A stretch of DNA of 64,000 bases from Pollenia angustigena (taxonomy: Eukaryota; Arthropoda; Insecta; Diptera; Polleniidae). Positions 30,740 through 42,630 of this stretch are shown here, in pieces (position 1 is the stretch's first letter; every line of letters starts with the position of its first letter). The stretch is from the NCBI GenBank assembly GCA_930367215.1, contig OV884059.1, forward strand, positions 30,681,882 through 30,745,881, written 5' to 3'. The position numbers and the translations under genes were made by a program. The notes under the pieces were generated by a model. The model made no database searches, was not told where the DNA came from, and saw nothing but the letters and a program-made list of their open reading frames with translations.

Positions 30740-32684
30740 ATGACAAAAATGACGGCCGAACCTTGCAAAATGTACCGAAATTCGTGTTCGGTCTGAAAAA
30801 ATACGTTCGGTCGGACACTAGGAATAAATGCTAGCTGCGAAGAAGAGAATTGGTATAATTTAGCTGTCCCGGAAAGCCAGCTGATGTAGTTAGAATTTGC
30901 TTCACTTACAAGGCGAAAAAGTGCTAGTCCTTCTTAAATATTTCCTTTGGAACAGAGTTTATCTCAACTTGAGCGGCTTTAAAAAAAAACAATCTGTTGT
31001 TTTAGCTACATCTAAGATGGAGTCCCCATCAGCTGTTAAAATGCACATGATACATTTGAATTAATGATATAAACCTGAACTTTTTTTTTTTACTTTAGCC
31101 ACCCTTTTTTAACTCAAAAACATTTTTGAACATTATTTAACTTAAAGAAAACACTAATGCTAATGATAAGTACCATTTTAATCCCTCATTTGTATCAAAT
31201 TGTAGTTTATTTGAAACAATAATTATGAGCATTTCCCTCGTTCTAAATGGAAAAAAAAAAGCTGAAGGCTAAAAAGGAGAGAGAAAACAAATACCAAACT
31301 GAATTAAAAGATTAAGAACATTCGCCATTGCAAACAAATTAAATACTTCCTTAATGAATTTTTGTAACAATAAAACGAAAAAAAAAGAAACACCATGAAA
31401 ATAGAAAAATGATCTAAGAAAAAATCACAAACATTATGGAGAACAACACCTTGGGGATACTTATTTAATACTAATAAAATCAAACTCTAGATAAAACACA
31501 TGGTCCCAGCAGCTTCGTAAGCAAATTGGAGAAAACCTGAAACAATTAAATGGGCTGGAATGCAATGAAATGTTATTTAAATGTCATTAAGAGTAACGGA
31601 AGTGAGCATTTGCTCATTTTTGAGGGAGGCAGTAAAAACATGACTGTCACCACAAATCAATTAAAACGCCAGGCAAAAACCAAAAGGGCTATACAAACCT
31701 TAAGGCTTAAAAGGACGTGCATGAAAAAAACCTTAGGCCTTAAGTAACTCTAACTCTAAAGCTTAATTGTTAAACAAAATTTAATGAAATATTTTCTACA
31801 ACAAACGGAAATTGTTAGTAATTACTTTTAAAGTCATCCTTCCCAAAACAGAAAGTCTAACATCAGCTACATGTTGGAGAGGAGAGGAGTCTTTTCATAT
31901 TATTAAAACATAAGTTCCTTCAACCCTCCAACCCAGAAAAATCCAATCAATCAGTTTCACATGTCATATGTTGCCAAAGGCCAAGCAAATTTATTAATAT
32001 TAAGGAATTCCTCCTGGCTTTCATCAAAAAGCAGCTGAATTTTCAATTTCCATCTTGGAAATAACGCAAATATTTATCTAATTTTTCTTTTATTATTAAT
32101 TTCTTAATCTTTCGCGTGCATTAAATCAGACCAGTGAAAAAAAGAAACGGTCAAAAAATATTCAATATTCATTCAGCCATGATTTTTGTTTGAATATTAA
32201 GGGTTTTTTACTGTTGTTGTTGTTGTTTTTGTTGTTATTACAAACGTATTTCTACCTCATTGATTTATAAAAAATTCCAATTAAATTCAATCACGTTCAA
32301 TCAATATGAGATTTTTTTCTCCGTTTTTTTTTTTTTTTTGTTATTTGCAAAAGAAAGAACGAAAACAATGATGAGAATTTTAATATGGAGAAAGGGAGAG
32401 ATTAATTATGAAAACAATTTGAGATATTTCTGAACTTCAAAGTTGTTATTTTCAATGCGAAAATTGTAGAGAAAATAATTTACAGGAATTGGAGCAAAAA
32501 AAAAATTAATAAAAAATAAACCTAAATGTTACTAAGGCCGGATTTTTGAGATATGGATTAAGTTTAAACTTAGTTTAAGGTAGTCTAGTTCAGATTCTTG
32601 CGGCAAAATAAGATTTTTTTTTTTTTTTGTGTTATTTCTAAAAGGAGCAACTCTTCGATGGATTATCGTCTCAATACCGTCTTA
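30740..32684. other. Repeat fragment then non-coding DNA
   Basis: 30760-30835 ends GGTCGGACACTAGG, an inverted relative of the 19180 repeat. The rest is AT-rich with a TTG repeat near 32213-32235 and A/T runs. No gene was recognised; the frame at 31550-31747 has no recognisable content. Confidence 0.45.
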
Positions 32685-33003
32685 TATCGGTTGTAGCGTA
32701 GCTACTGGTAGGAACCACCCTTGCCGGTAAGATCGAAGGTGATCACCGAAGCTAAGAATAATCCGCAACGTGGAAAGTCAACGGTGGAGATGTAAAAGCT
32801 ACATTACCACTCCGGCGACTTAGCTGATCACACCACTGCAGCGTCTGTCTCACAGTAAACGGCTGCAAACAGCGTCTAAGTTCCAGAAGAAGCGGCTGAA
32901 TAAAGAAAAGAAAAATTCTAAACCTTTCAGAAGGCAACGGGAAACCACTGAAATCTTACCCGTGGAATAACAATATCGAATAGGCAAATAAAGAAGAAGA
33001 AAG
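32685..33003 (+). mobile_element. Repeat with a 5S-rRNA-like segment (SINE3-like candidate)
   Basis: 32713-32756 reads ACCACCCTTGCCGG then, near the end, GATCACCGAAGCTAAG. This aligns with the first internal promoter part of metazoan 5S rRNA (ACCACCCTGAACGC ... GATCTCGGAAGCTAAG), with one gap. Fly 5S has GATCACCGAA. Downstream GTGGAAAGTCAACGGTGGAG is loosely similar to the second part of the 5S promoter. The body continues about 230 bp and ends in GAAGAAGAAAG. It is not a functional 5S gene: the 3' half is unrelated. 5S-derived SINEs (SINE3) are known in other animals. Confidence 0.5.
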
Positions 33004-33269
33004 ACCAATATTTTAAGCTTAACTGAGCTGTTCCGTCAAAATTTGGTATACAAACTTGGTAATGGCGACTTAAGTCTGTTTTCAGATGACCTAAACCTAG
33101 TTTAACTGACGTCTCAAAAACCCAGCCTTATTAGAATAAAATATCTTGTTCGAAATATTTCATCGAATACAACTGATTAAAGAGAAAACTATTAACACAA
33201 AAACAATTCTCCAAAATCTTTGTCAAATTCAAGCAAAAATAGAATCCGTTGTAATTAAAAAGTGTTATC

Positions 33270-33476
33270 AAGTCGATTAAACGTTTAATCAAGCGAATTA
33301 AACATTTAATCAAGTGAATTAAACATTTAGTCGAGTGAATTAAACATTTAATCAAGTGAATTAAACATTTAATCAACTGATTTAAAAGTTTAAATCAATT
33401 AATTTATTTACTGGTGCATATTCAATTAATATCACAAATTTTTTAATTGAAATAAACTTTTATTTTTTTCTGTGTA
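33270..33476. repeat. ~22-bp tandem repeat next to a CACAGAAAAAA element end
   Basis: Five to six copies of GAATTAAACATTTAATCAAGT run from about 33275 to 33385. They are followed by TTTTTTAATTGAAATAAACT and a TTTCTGTG end matching the 15836 and 56408 elements. The frame rich in Ile-Lys-Cys-Leu-Ile-His on the minus strand is a by-product of this repeat. Confidence 0.65.
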
Positions 33477-33544
33477 CTTCGTTGTAGTAACGAAATGTTT
33501 CATCAGTAAAAACACAGGTAGATATTTTTTTTCTTTTTTGTTAG

Positions 33545-34085
33545 GAGAAGCACTCAGGGGATGACCCCTACTTATACATTGCATTGTGTTAGAACTAGAA
33601 AAAGTAGGCAAGAGGGAGTAGTGCTTGTGAACATTCGACTTGAACTTATTCATGTTGAAAGTGAGAGGAATGACTTTAGCAGGAAGATTGTTCCACATAC
33701 GAACCGCCAGGCCAAAAAACGGGGTTTCCCAGTAATGCGTTGTACGATGCACCGTCCAATCGTCCACAAAGGGATGGGCTCTTGTGGAAAAGCTTGTATT
33801 ACAAACAAACTTACGGGTTTCGGGAACCAAATCTCTAATTTCATCAACACACATCCCATTGTAGTAACGATTAAACAGGAATTGCGATAGGGCTTAAGCA
33901 ATTCAATAGAATTCGATACCCTGCTATCACCAATGACAACCTGCGCCCTCTCCTGCACGCGGTCGAGAAGCTCCAAGATAGACTTTGCACCGGCCCACAC
34001 ATGAGAGTTGTATTCTATTCGTGGTTTTAAAATTATATAAAACCCTTCCAACACACTCTTATGACTTTTGCAAAGCTGAAGTAGA
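33545..34085 (-). pseudogene. LINE fragment (family L-A), C-terminal part, copy 1
   Basis: On the minus strand the frames give Tyr-Asn-Ser-His-Val-Trp-Ala-Gly-Ala, Leu-Glu-Leu-Leu-Asp-Arg-Val-Gln-Glu-Arg and Glu-Ile-Arg-Asp-Leu-Val-Pro-Glu-Thr-Arg. They continue with Arg-Ala-His-Pro-Phe-Val, Asp-Asp-Trp-Thr-Val-His-Arg-Thr-Thr-His-Tyr and Val-Arg-Met-Trp-Asn-Asn-Leu-Pro-Ala. This is the region C-terminal to reverse transcriptase in jockey/CR1-type non-LTR elements. At least one frameshift. It shares its family with 44870-45735, and the catalytic core is absent. Confidence 0.85.
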
Positions 34086-34648
34086 ATATGAACTCAGTTT
34101 TCTCCTATCACGATACATTTATTCGATAACGGTCCATTTGTGTTTAATTGGGGAACAGAATAGTCGCTGTAGGACAACGTTACGAATAGCACTGCAAGCT
34201 GTCAAAAGTTAAAAACGATAGTTTCATGATAGTGTCAACAGCAAACGTAGTTGTAGTAGTCGTTGCAGTTGAAGTTGAAGCGCAAAATTCGAAATTTTCC
34301 TGCGCTACAGAGCATCCGTCAGTTTCAGCTACTACTACAAATACTTTATTCTCTTCCAGGCCTAATCGTTGTATACGTCTCTTTCAGCTAGCCCCAAATA
34401 ACTTTAAAATACACGCTCTCTCTTTCTGGCTCTCTCTCTCTATCTATCTCTCTCTCTATCTCTCTCTCTATATGTTTGTAACTAAACTAAATTAATAAAA
34501 TAACAAAAACATCTACTTCTCTTGGTTCTTCTATAACTTTCTTGTTATTTCTTTAAAGTTAATATCGTGTTTCACACAAAGAATCATAAATGTTGTTTGT
34601 TTCCCACCCCTGGTCCAGTTGCACACACGGAAATCAGTTTCGTTTTAG
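34086..34648. other. No gene seen; CT microsatellite
   Basis: Holds a CTCTCTAT-type simple repeat at 34420-34473. The plus-strand frame here lacks recognisable content. Confidence 0.5.
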
Positions 34649-34651
34649 TAA

Positions 34652-34948
34652 GTCTGAGTTCATACGGCTCATGTCTTATTGACAAGATTCGTCCTTTTTC
34701 TTCTTTGAACATGAATTGGCGTTCAAAGGATTCATGTCATGTTGAGGACATGTTTTTTTTTTTGTATAGTCGTGCGTATGCATGTGTGCTTTTTTGATGT
34801 TGAAAACAAGAACAAAATTAAACAACGAATGAAAAAGCAAAACATAAAGACAGTACATGCATCTGTGTACTCGCTTCTTTTCCCCTCGTCCCTCTCGCCT
34901 ATAAAGTAGCAATCATGTCAATAAGACATGAGCCGTATGAACACAGAC
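34652..34948. mobile_element. MITE with TAA duplication, family H1, copy 1
   Basis: Flanked by TAA at 34649-34651 and 34949-34951. Inverted ends of about 37 bp: GTCTGAGTTCATACGGCTCA and, inverted, GTCTGTGTTCATACGGCTCA, continuing TGTCTTATTGACA. It shares CTCGCCTATAAAGTAGCAA with the element at 63418. PIF/Harbinger-like by its three-base TWA duplication. 297 bp, no transposase. Confidence 0.8.
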
Positions 34949-37097
34949 TAAGGAAAAATTATTGCTCAATCAAAATTATTGCCTCTGAAACTTTAATTAT
35001 AAATTAGATTCCATTTTTCAATATACCAACATTTTTTTTTATTTTGTTTTAACAGAATACAATTTTTTCTTCTTTCAGCTCCCCTCCACCTACATAAGCT
35101 TTTAAAGCCATTAAATTTAAAACACCTTAAATTATTTTAGCATCAATTCCATCTTATTCTTTGCCAAAATTTTAGAATCATTAGCAAGTACAAATTTTAA
35201 ACCTTTTTTGGCTACAATTTCCAAAGGGATACTTGAACGTGAATGTAATTTCAAACTGGCTAAAAAATTGTTAGTGATACGGAGCCATTTCAACAATTGT
35301 TTGCTCTTTTTTTTAGAAAATATATTTTTTACTTTTTTTACAACCCCGATAACGGTTGAACTATGAGGTAGAAAAAAGAACCAACAGACATGCAAAACAA
35401 AAACAGAGTGAAACCAGCTAAAAAGCAGACAGATAAAATTGTATTCAAAAGATACGATTTGTGAAAAATGGTTGTGTGATATGTGGAGGCTTAAATAAAT
35501 GGACAGTTTTTTTATTTTATTACTTCACATGGTTGTTGTATTGTCAATGTTACTGAATGTTAAACATAAATTTTAATTAAATATTTTAAAAGCCAAAGAA
35601 AATCCCATTGAGCCCAAAAAATTTTACCGCACAATGGGGAGTATGTAACCAAAAAAAAAAAACAGAACTTCCCTTAAAAGAAAGTAAAACCTGCAAGATG
35701 TAAAAGTGAAACTGTCATTTGATTTCAGCCAGAGAAATGCGTTAACGGTATATTTTTCAACAGAAAACACTCACACACACACACACACACAAATATACTT
35801 CCAAAGTGTAAAAAGGGAAGTATACATTTTGATGATACCGTTATGCAGATCTACAAACAGATTCATGGCATTTGCAGTATGAACTTACAAACAAACAAAT
35901 AAATATAATAGACTTGTAAAGTATATATCTACACAGTAAAAATCTGTTTGTAAGTCGGTTTGTACTGTTTGTTTTATACTTTACAAGTGTTTTTTGAGTG
36001 CCCTGCTGCCTGTTTTCTCTATATTTCAAAACATTTAAGAGGGTTGTTTTGCTAGATTGTTTTATGAAAAATATAAAGTCAAAATACAAATGTTTTATTA
36101 CTCGTTTTTGTATATTATTTTAAACTTCAAGTAAAATTTTATAAAGTGAGGGGAGAGAAGGCTTTTGTAGTTCAAAATTTTTCATTTGATTGCAATAAAC
36201 ATTTTACCAAATGTTTGTGTAGCAATTAAAATTATGGTTGACATTGTTGGTGGGGGGGGGGGGGGGAGGGGGGGGGGCATTGGTTTCAACAACAAACAAA
36301 TAAATAGAAAAAAAAACCAGAAACAAGTCGCTTTTAACCATTTTGGATTACAATCGCACTCCTTCCCAAAAAAAACCAAGAAAATCACTTTAGTTCTTCT
36401 TTAAATTTGTATAATTTAGATTAAAGTTTTATTGAAAAACAAGAAAAATATTTATTGATATTGCAGCTGACTTTATTTTTTATTTTCTAAATACCAGATT
36501 TTTATAGCTTTTTTATTTCGTTTTCTTTAATATTTATTTTGATTTCTTTTCTTTAATATTTTTATAAAAAGTATTTATTTATGATTATTTTTTATAACAG
36601 ACCACTTGAAACTTTCCACCTCGTTAGAAAATATTTACCCCTTAAGTCATGCTATTCCTCAATCCCTGTTACTTTTTTGTGTTCTGTTTTGCTTAATTTC
36701 CTTGGAAATGATGTTGTGATTTAACTTTTTGGTGAATTGAAGCATAAACTTGAATTTTTTTTTTACTTCTTATTTTGCTCACATTCTCTCTCTACATTTT
36801 TCATCACTAATCTTCATTTTAATATCACCACTGTTTATTTGAGTAGATGCTTTTTAATATTTTTTAACAGGTTGAATGTTGCAATACTAAAAAATATGTA
36901 TGTGTGTATGATGTATGTATGTATTAGATTGGGTAAAGCAAAAAGTCATTTCTGCAGGTTAAAAACTCCTTAACATGATTTATTTTTGCAATCAGAGTAA
37001 TGCTTTTATTCATATTGCTTAGAAAACGAAGCTGATAGTTACGAATATTGAGAACACTGTTTTAAACAGGGCATGTAAGCGGCAAAAATGCTAAGGC
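34949..37097. other. No gene seen; simple repeats
   Basis: Contains a CA repeat (35769-35791) and a G-rich tract (36250-36278). 35875-35990 has a loosely inverted CTTGTAAAGTATA / TATACTTTACAAG pair. No supported gene. Confidence 0.45.
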
Positions 37098-37100
37098 TAA

Positions 37101-37439
37101 CTGCCGTATCTAAATAACAGCGGAAGGCGAAACGTTTGCTTCCGCTTAGCTTTTAAGCTGATATGCCATAACTAAACAAGAGCATCAACGTTGTGTCACA
37201 AACAATTATTAAAGAAAATAAAAAAGGAAGATAAGACCACTAGATTGACCAAAAAATAGCTAAATTGCCATTATTTATTAATAATAGCGACCAAATTCAC
37301 TATTAAACGCGCTATAAAAATCGGATATTCCAATTATTATATTCCATGATATGATATTCCAAGGCTTCATACAAATTGTATGGGCATGACAATTTTTGAC
37401 AAGCAGAAAACGCTTGCCGCTTTTGTTTAGGTACGGCTG
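37101..37439. mobile_element. MITE with TAA duplication
   Basis: Flanked by TAA at 37098-37100 and 37440-37442. The ends CTGCCGTATCTAAATAACAG and, inverted, CAGCCGTACCTAAACAAAAG extend to about 29 bp with CGG(A/C)AAGCG-like pairs. 339 bp, non-coding, PIF/Harbinger-like. Confidence 0.75.
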
Positions 37440-37774
37440 TAAGACTGAAATAGAAAGAGAAAGAGAGAGAAAAACTCTTAGCTCAGCTAGCTGTCAAAAA
37501 AACCTAACTCTTTAATTGTTTTAGTAAGAAATATGTTTACTTGTTTGTTGTAACTTCATACGTACGAAACTTTGAGAGAGAAATTTTTGTTTTGTCTATA
37601 GAGAGTTTCTACACTATTCTTATCCCAATGCCAAATTTAATTAGTTGTTGTTTGTTTAGTTTGCTTTGAAATTTCATTATAAATCGGCTTACACGAGAGC
37701 AACGCGTGAAAACTGTTAAAATTGACTGCACAAATTGATTTTGAATTTCCATTCAAAATTTTATTTTCCGATTA

Positions 37775-38080
37775 AGGCCATTTCTGGTTGAATGGATACT
37801 TAAATAAGCAGAATTATCGCATTCGGGTGAGGAGAATCCACAAGCTTTTGTCGAAACACGATTACATCCACAGAAAATAGCTGTTTGATGCCCTTTATGG
37901 GCTGGTAAAGTCATTAGCCCATATCTCTTCAAAAACGATGTTGGTCAGAATGCGAAAAATTTTTGAAAATTGGCGTTCCAGATTGCGCCTTCTACGCGCC
38001 AGCTCTGCCGGCTACATTGCAGAAATCTTATTTAAACATTAGTCTCACAAAATTTTCTTACGAATAAAGCACGTTTCATT
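37775..38080 (+). pseudogene. Mariner-like transposase fragment
   Basis: Reads, with shifts, Phe-Trp-Leu-Asn-Gly-Tyr-Leu-Asn-Lys-Gln-Asn, then a region matching Arg-Ile-Trp-Ser-Glu-Glu-Asn-Pro and a decayed Leu-Trp-Ala-Gly. It is closely related at DNA level to 61290-61460. The TTTAAACATTAGTC after it resembles the 3' part of the 61-kb copy. Both termini are missing. Confidence 0.75.
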
Positions 38081-38149
38081 GATATTTAAAATATATTTCC
38101 TTGTTGTAGGGGCGCCAAAAGCATTTCGCATTGCAATTCATATTTTCAC

Positions 38150-39260
38150 AACTTCATTAGCTAGACTCACTAAATTTCATGTAGGCAACTTCTAGAACAA
38201 TCATTGAGATAAAGAATAGGGAGACGGGCACCCCCTTAAAAAGTAAATTTGATTTTTCTTATATCTGCAGAACTGCAATAGTGAGGAACATTAGATTTAA
38301 TGTGAGTAACTCTTTGAATAAACTGCATGTTCCAGCAAAATATTGAAGTTATAGTAAGGGGAAGACGGGTATCCCCTACAAAGTAAATGTTATTTTTCTT
38401 ATATCTGCAGAACTGCAGTAGTGAGACTCACTAAATTTCATGTGGGTTACTTTAATAACAAACTGCATTTGCCAAGGAAATCTTTGAGGTATATATGATG
38501 AAGGAGACGGGTACTCCCATCATAAGTCAATTTAATTTTTTCTTATATTTGCAGAACTCCAATAGTAAGGAACATTAGATTTAATGTGAGAAACTCTTAG
38601 AGCAAACTGCATGTTCCAGCAATTATTTGAGTTATGGTACCCCCATTAAAAGAACGTGTTATTTTTCTTATATCTGCAGAACTACAATAGTGAGACTAAC
38701 TAAATTTCATGTTGGTAAGTTTTATAACAAACTGCATGTTCTAAGGAAAAAGGATGAGGAATATAGGATGAAGTAGACGGGTAGCCCAATAAAACTTTGA
38801 TTTTTCTTATATATGCAGAACTGCAATAGTGAGACAAATGACATGTGGGCAACTCCTAGAACAAACTGCATGTTCCAAGGAAATCTTTAAGGTATAGCAT
38901 GGGGAGCCGGGTACACCCTTAAGAAGTAAAACATTTTTCTGATATCTGCAGAAATACAATACTTAGTGCCGAACATTAGATTTAATGTGAGTAACTCTTA
39001 TAACATACTGCATGTTCCAAAAAAATATTGAAGTAATAGGAGGGCGAAGACGGGTACCCCCATAAAAAGTAAATTTTATTTTTCTTATATCTGCAGAACT
39101 GCAGTTGTGAGTATCACTTAATTTAATGTGGGTAACTTTTATAACAAACTGTATGTTCCAAGGAAATAGGATGAGGAATATAGGATGAAGGAGACGGGTA
39201 CGCCAATAAAAATTAAATTTGATTTTTTGAAAAATTTGCAGAAATACAATAGTGAGGAAC
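38150..39260 (+). repeat. Satellite array, ~140-bp units alternating in two types
   Basis: ATATCTGCAGAA or a variant recurs at about 38265, 38405, 38549, 38674, 38813, 38946, 39091 and 39235. Units alternate between type A (GAACATTAGATTTAATGTGA) and type B (ACTAAATTTCATGTGGGTAA), giving a dimer of about 280 bp. One extra B-like unit falls at 38813. GAGACGGGTACCCC closes each unit. Non-coding. Confidence 0.85.
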
Positions 39261-39265
39261 ATTAC

Positions 39266-39611
39266 GATTGATTCATCCAAGCGTTCCGAACAATTTTTTT
39301 ATCCGGAGAAGTGTTCAGTAGAACGATTCACCTATTTCGGAAATTTTGGCCGGAAAAACAGAGCTACCATATGGTTAATAATTATACAAACACAACTAGC
39401 AAAGCACTTATTTTGAATTGTTTTCTAAAAGTGTGTTAAAGAAAATATACGAATAGAGGAAAGTGATTTTATTATTTTTAATTATTTTATTTTTTTTTTA
39501 TTTAATTTCAACTTTTATGTGTAAATTGAAAAACGTGGCCACTCAGTTCATTTTGTTCTAAACAAAAATTAAAATTAAACCAATTTAAGATAAATCTTAC
39601 CGAACAAAATA

Positions 39612-39698
<87 letters not shown>

Positions 39699-39775
39699 AA
39701 GTAAGACGACAAACTCAATATAAAAAAATTTTGTCCGGACAAAAATATTGTTCGGAACGCATGAGTGGATCGAGC
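39266..39775. mobile_element. Inverted-repeat element containing a TC microsatellite
   Basis: Left GATTGATTCATCCAAGCGTT and right (inverted) GCTCGATCCACTCATGCGTT are followed by CCGAACAAT and TCCGGA in both arms, about 40 bp in all. It adjoins the end of the 140-bp satellite. The interior includes a perfect TC repeat at 39617-39693. No clear target duplication. Confidence 0.65.
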
Positions 39776-41189
39776 TTAAGTTTTCTCTAACAAACTGTAT
39801 CTTTTTCTTTTTTTTTTTTTTTTTGTTTTGCCGTAAATGCTCACACAGCTTTCTGTAGCTTCATCTAATAAACAAAAATCCCACGAAAATACTTTTCCCC
39901 ATGCCTAACACTTAAATAAATACATGGTGGTTAAAACCAACATCGTTACTTAAAGGTTGTCATATGATGATGACAACGACTCCTAACCAAGTGTAAATGA
40001 AAACTTCATTATACATATTTTCATAATGCGATTTTAAAACGTTTATAGTGGAAAGAAGAAAAAAACTACTCGAGTATTTATGGAGATAAGATTGAAACTT
40101 AAAAGTGTTTAAACGATAGTGGTTGCCAGCCAAAAACCTTGAGCATATTTCAAATAATTTTCAACATTTTCTTTAATTATTTTTTTTTTTTAATTTATAT
40201 GAAAAACAAATATTGACAACTAAAACGAGATTAGAATTCATGAGAGAATGCAGATGTTTTTATAATATTAATAAATAAAATCTTAATTTTTTTAAAACAA
40301 GTGTGTGGCATGTCAGTTATTGATTTTTTTTTTTTTTTTTTTTTATTCCATATTGGTGTCATCTTGTAAAATGAATGTGTAGAGGAATAAAAAAACCATA
40401 TTTTTTTAATTGAAAATTTTCTATTGTTTCGAATTCTTAGTTTACACAATTCATTGCAAAACTATAAATACAGTCAGTCACCATTTTGTAGTGGGACTTG
40501 AGCAAAAAAAAAAAAAACAATTGAATGCTTGAAATGTTTTATAGTTTTTCGTTTTGTTTTCTCTTTAGTGGATTTTTTTTAAATGGAACAATGGTTGCAC
40601 AAATAACATGAAAACCAAACTCTAGGTATTGTAATGCAATAAGGAAGTATTGTTGTTGTTTTAGTTTTTTTCATTTTTTGTTTTACTTCCATCATCTTCC
40701 CGCAATTTTAAAAATAAAAGTTGAAGCAATAACAGCAAAAAAAGTTTTTACTGAACTATTTTACAAGGGAAGTGGCTAGGAAAAAGCTAAAAAAAAAATA
40801 TAAGTTTGTTTTTTTTTTATTTTAACCTAAATAATAATATCTGGAGAAAATCCTGTAAGCTGCTTTTTAAAAATAAAAACGAATATTTTTACAAATGTTT
40901 TTATGTAGATAAAAAAAAAAAGTAGAAAATCAAATGCAGAGAATTACGCTGCATGCCAAACCTTTAGCTAAGATCACACTATCGGGACCATATGGCACAA
41001 CCTACGAAGATTTTGATCGTGCTTCATCGGCACAAATTGCTACAAATTCCACAATTAATTTCTGAGCTGTCACATTATTGTTGCAAGTTGTGACGCTTTT
41101 TTCCCGCATATTGGCTAAACCAAAAACGAGACAATAATCAGTACAATATAGTCATACCATCTTGCCTTATTTTTGTTTATTTATTTAAA
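39776..41189. other. No gene seen
   Basis: AT-rich with several T runs. 40970-41060 is slightly more GC-rich (ATCGGGACCATATGGCACAA) but shows no frame, splice context or partner repeat. Confidence 0.4.
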
Positions 41190-41540
41190 GCAGACTTAAT
41201 TATCAAAGTAATTTTTGTTAATACAAAATTTTAATTTAAAAGATTTTGTTATTCCTGCTTAATTCCCAATTTTTATTCTTGATAAAAACACTGAATTTTA
41301 TTGTTGATGTTTTTGTTTTAACTTTGATATTGTTACAAGAAGAACTGTTGCTTATGATTCTTATTCGCTTAACAGTTTTATTTGGTTTAATATCTTTAGT
41401 TTTTCTAAAATCTTTATGGATGAAGTTTCCTGACGATCTAGCCTAAGCAACCAGTGAAATGCGCATAGCAACAGCTTATCCCATCAACAATAAATTTCAG
41501 TGTTTTTATCAAGAATAAAAATTGGGAATTAGGCAGACTT
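41190..41540 (+). mobile_element. Hammerhead-repeat family, copy C, with complete inverted arms
   Basis: The left arm CCTGCTTAATTCCCAATTTT (from 41253), running to TTATTGTTGATG, is repeated in inverted form from CATCAACAATAAATTTCAGT to GGGAATTAGGCAG (to about 41533). About 55 bp pair almost perfectly. The hammerhead lies against the right arm. Farther left, ATTATCAAAGTAATTTTTG and AATACAAAATTTTAAT match the outer ends of copies B and F. Best example of the family architecture. Confidence 0.85.
41418..41481 (+). ncRNA. Putative hammerhead ribozyme, copy C (degenerate)
   Basis: The core boxes CTGACGA (41430-41436; the family's T is C, allowed by CUGANGA) and GAAA (41456-41459) are kept. Stem II has an A·C mismatch (CTAG/CCAG). 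Stem I has lost one pair (GCAA instead of GGAA). Probably weak or inactive. Confidence 0.6.
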
Positions 41541-41589
41541 AATTTTTATATTTTTAAAATGGATCACGCTCTAAAAAGAAAATAAAAAT

Positions 41590-42630
41590 AATATAATTTT
41601 TTATAAAAAGTAAATTTTAGCAAAATTTTCTATAAATAGTAAATTTTAGCAAAATTTCCTATAAAAAGTAAATTTTAGCAAAATTTCCTAAATAAAGTAA
41701 ATTTTTAGCAAAATTTTCTATAAAAGTAACTTTTAGCAAAATTTCCTATAAAAAGTAAATTTAACAAAATTTCCTATAAAAAGTTAGTTTTTGCAAATTA
41801 TCATTTAAATAGTAAATTTTAACTAAATATCCTATCAAAAGTAAATTTAAGCAAAATTTCCTATAAAAAGTAAATTATAACAAAACTTCCTATAAAAAGT
41901 AAATTTTAGTAAAATTTCCTATAAAAAGTAAATTTAACAAAATTTCCTATAAAAAGTTAGTTTTTGCAAATTATCATTTAAATAGTAAATTTTAACTAAA
42001 TATCCTATCAAAAGTAAATTTAAGCAAAATTTCCTATAAAAAGTAAATTATAACAAAACTTCCTATAAAAAGTAAATTTTAGCGAAATTTCCTACAAAAA
42101 GTAAATTTCAGCAAAAGTTCCTCTAAATAGTAAATTTAAGCAATATTTGCTATAAAAAGTTAATTTTTACATAATTTCCTATAAAAAGTTAATTTTTGTA
42201 TAGTTTCCTGTAGATAGAAAATTTTAGCAAAATTTCCTACAAAAAGTCAATTCCGGCAAAATTTCCTACATAAAGTAAATTTCAGGACAATTTCGTGAAT
42301 TTTAACATAAGTTACTATAAAAAGTTAATTTTTGCAAAATTTCCTATTATAAGTTATTTTCAGCAATATATCCTATAAAAAGTTATTTTCAGCAATATTT
42401 CTTCTAAATAGTAAATTTTAATAATATTTCCTCTAAATGGAAAATTTTAACAAAATATCCTATAAATAGTTAATTTTAGCAAAATTTCCCATAAAAAGTA
42501 AATTTTAGCAACATATCCTATAGAAAGTAAATTTTAGCAATATTTTCTATAAAAAGTAAATTTTCCTTTAAAAAGTAAATTTAAACAATATTTCCTATAA
42601 AACGTTAATTTTACAAAATTTCCTTTATCT
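41590..42630 (+). repeat. ~29-bp minisatellite with a 173-bp internal duplication
   Basis: About 35 diverged copies of TATAAAAAGTAAATTTTAGC then AAAATTTCC. A block of six units starting near 41757 is repeated with near identity from about 41930 (offset 173 bp). This includes the odd unit TTTTGCAAATTATCATTTAA. Non-coding; the units lack the separation of unique spacers needed for a CRISPR. Confidence 0.9.

Noticed and set aside
32713..32830. Functional 5S rRNA gene
   Set aside because: Only the first internal promoter part matches well; the 3' half and terminal stem are absent.
33131..33376. Minus-strand frame with repeated Ile-Lys-Cys-Leu-Ile-His
   Set aside because: A translation of the 22-bp tandem repeat, with no independent coding evidence.
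36182..36404. Pro-rich and Gly-rich overlapping frames
   Set aside because: Produced by the G-rich tract at 36250-36278.
41590..42630. CRISPR-like periodic repeats
   Set aside because: The 29-bp units are contiguous, diverged and without unique spacers, in a eukaryotic setting.
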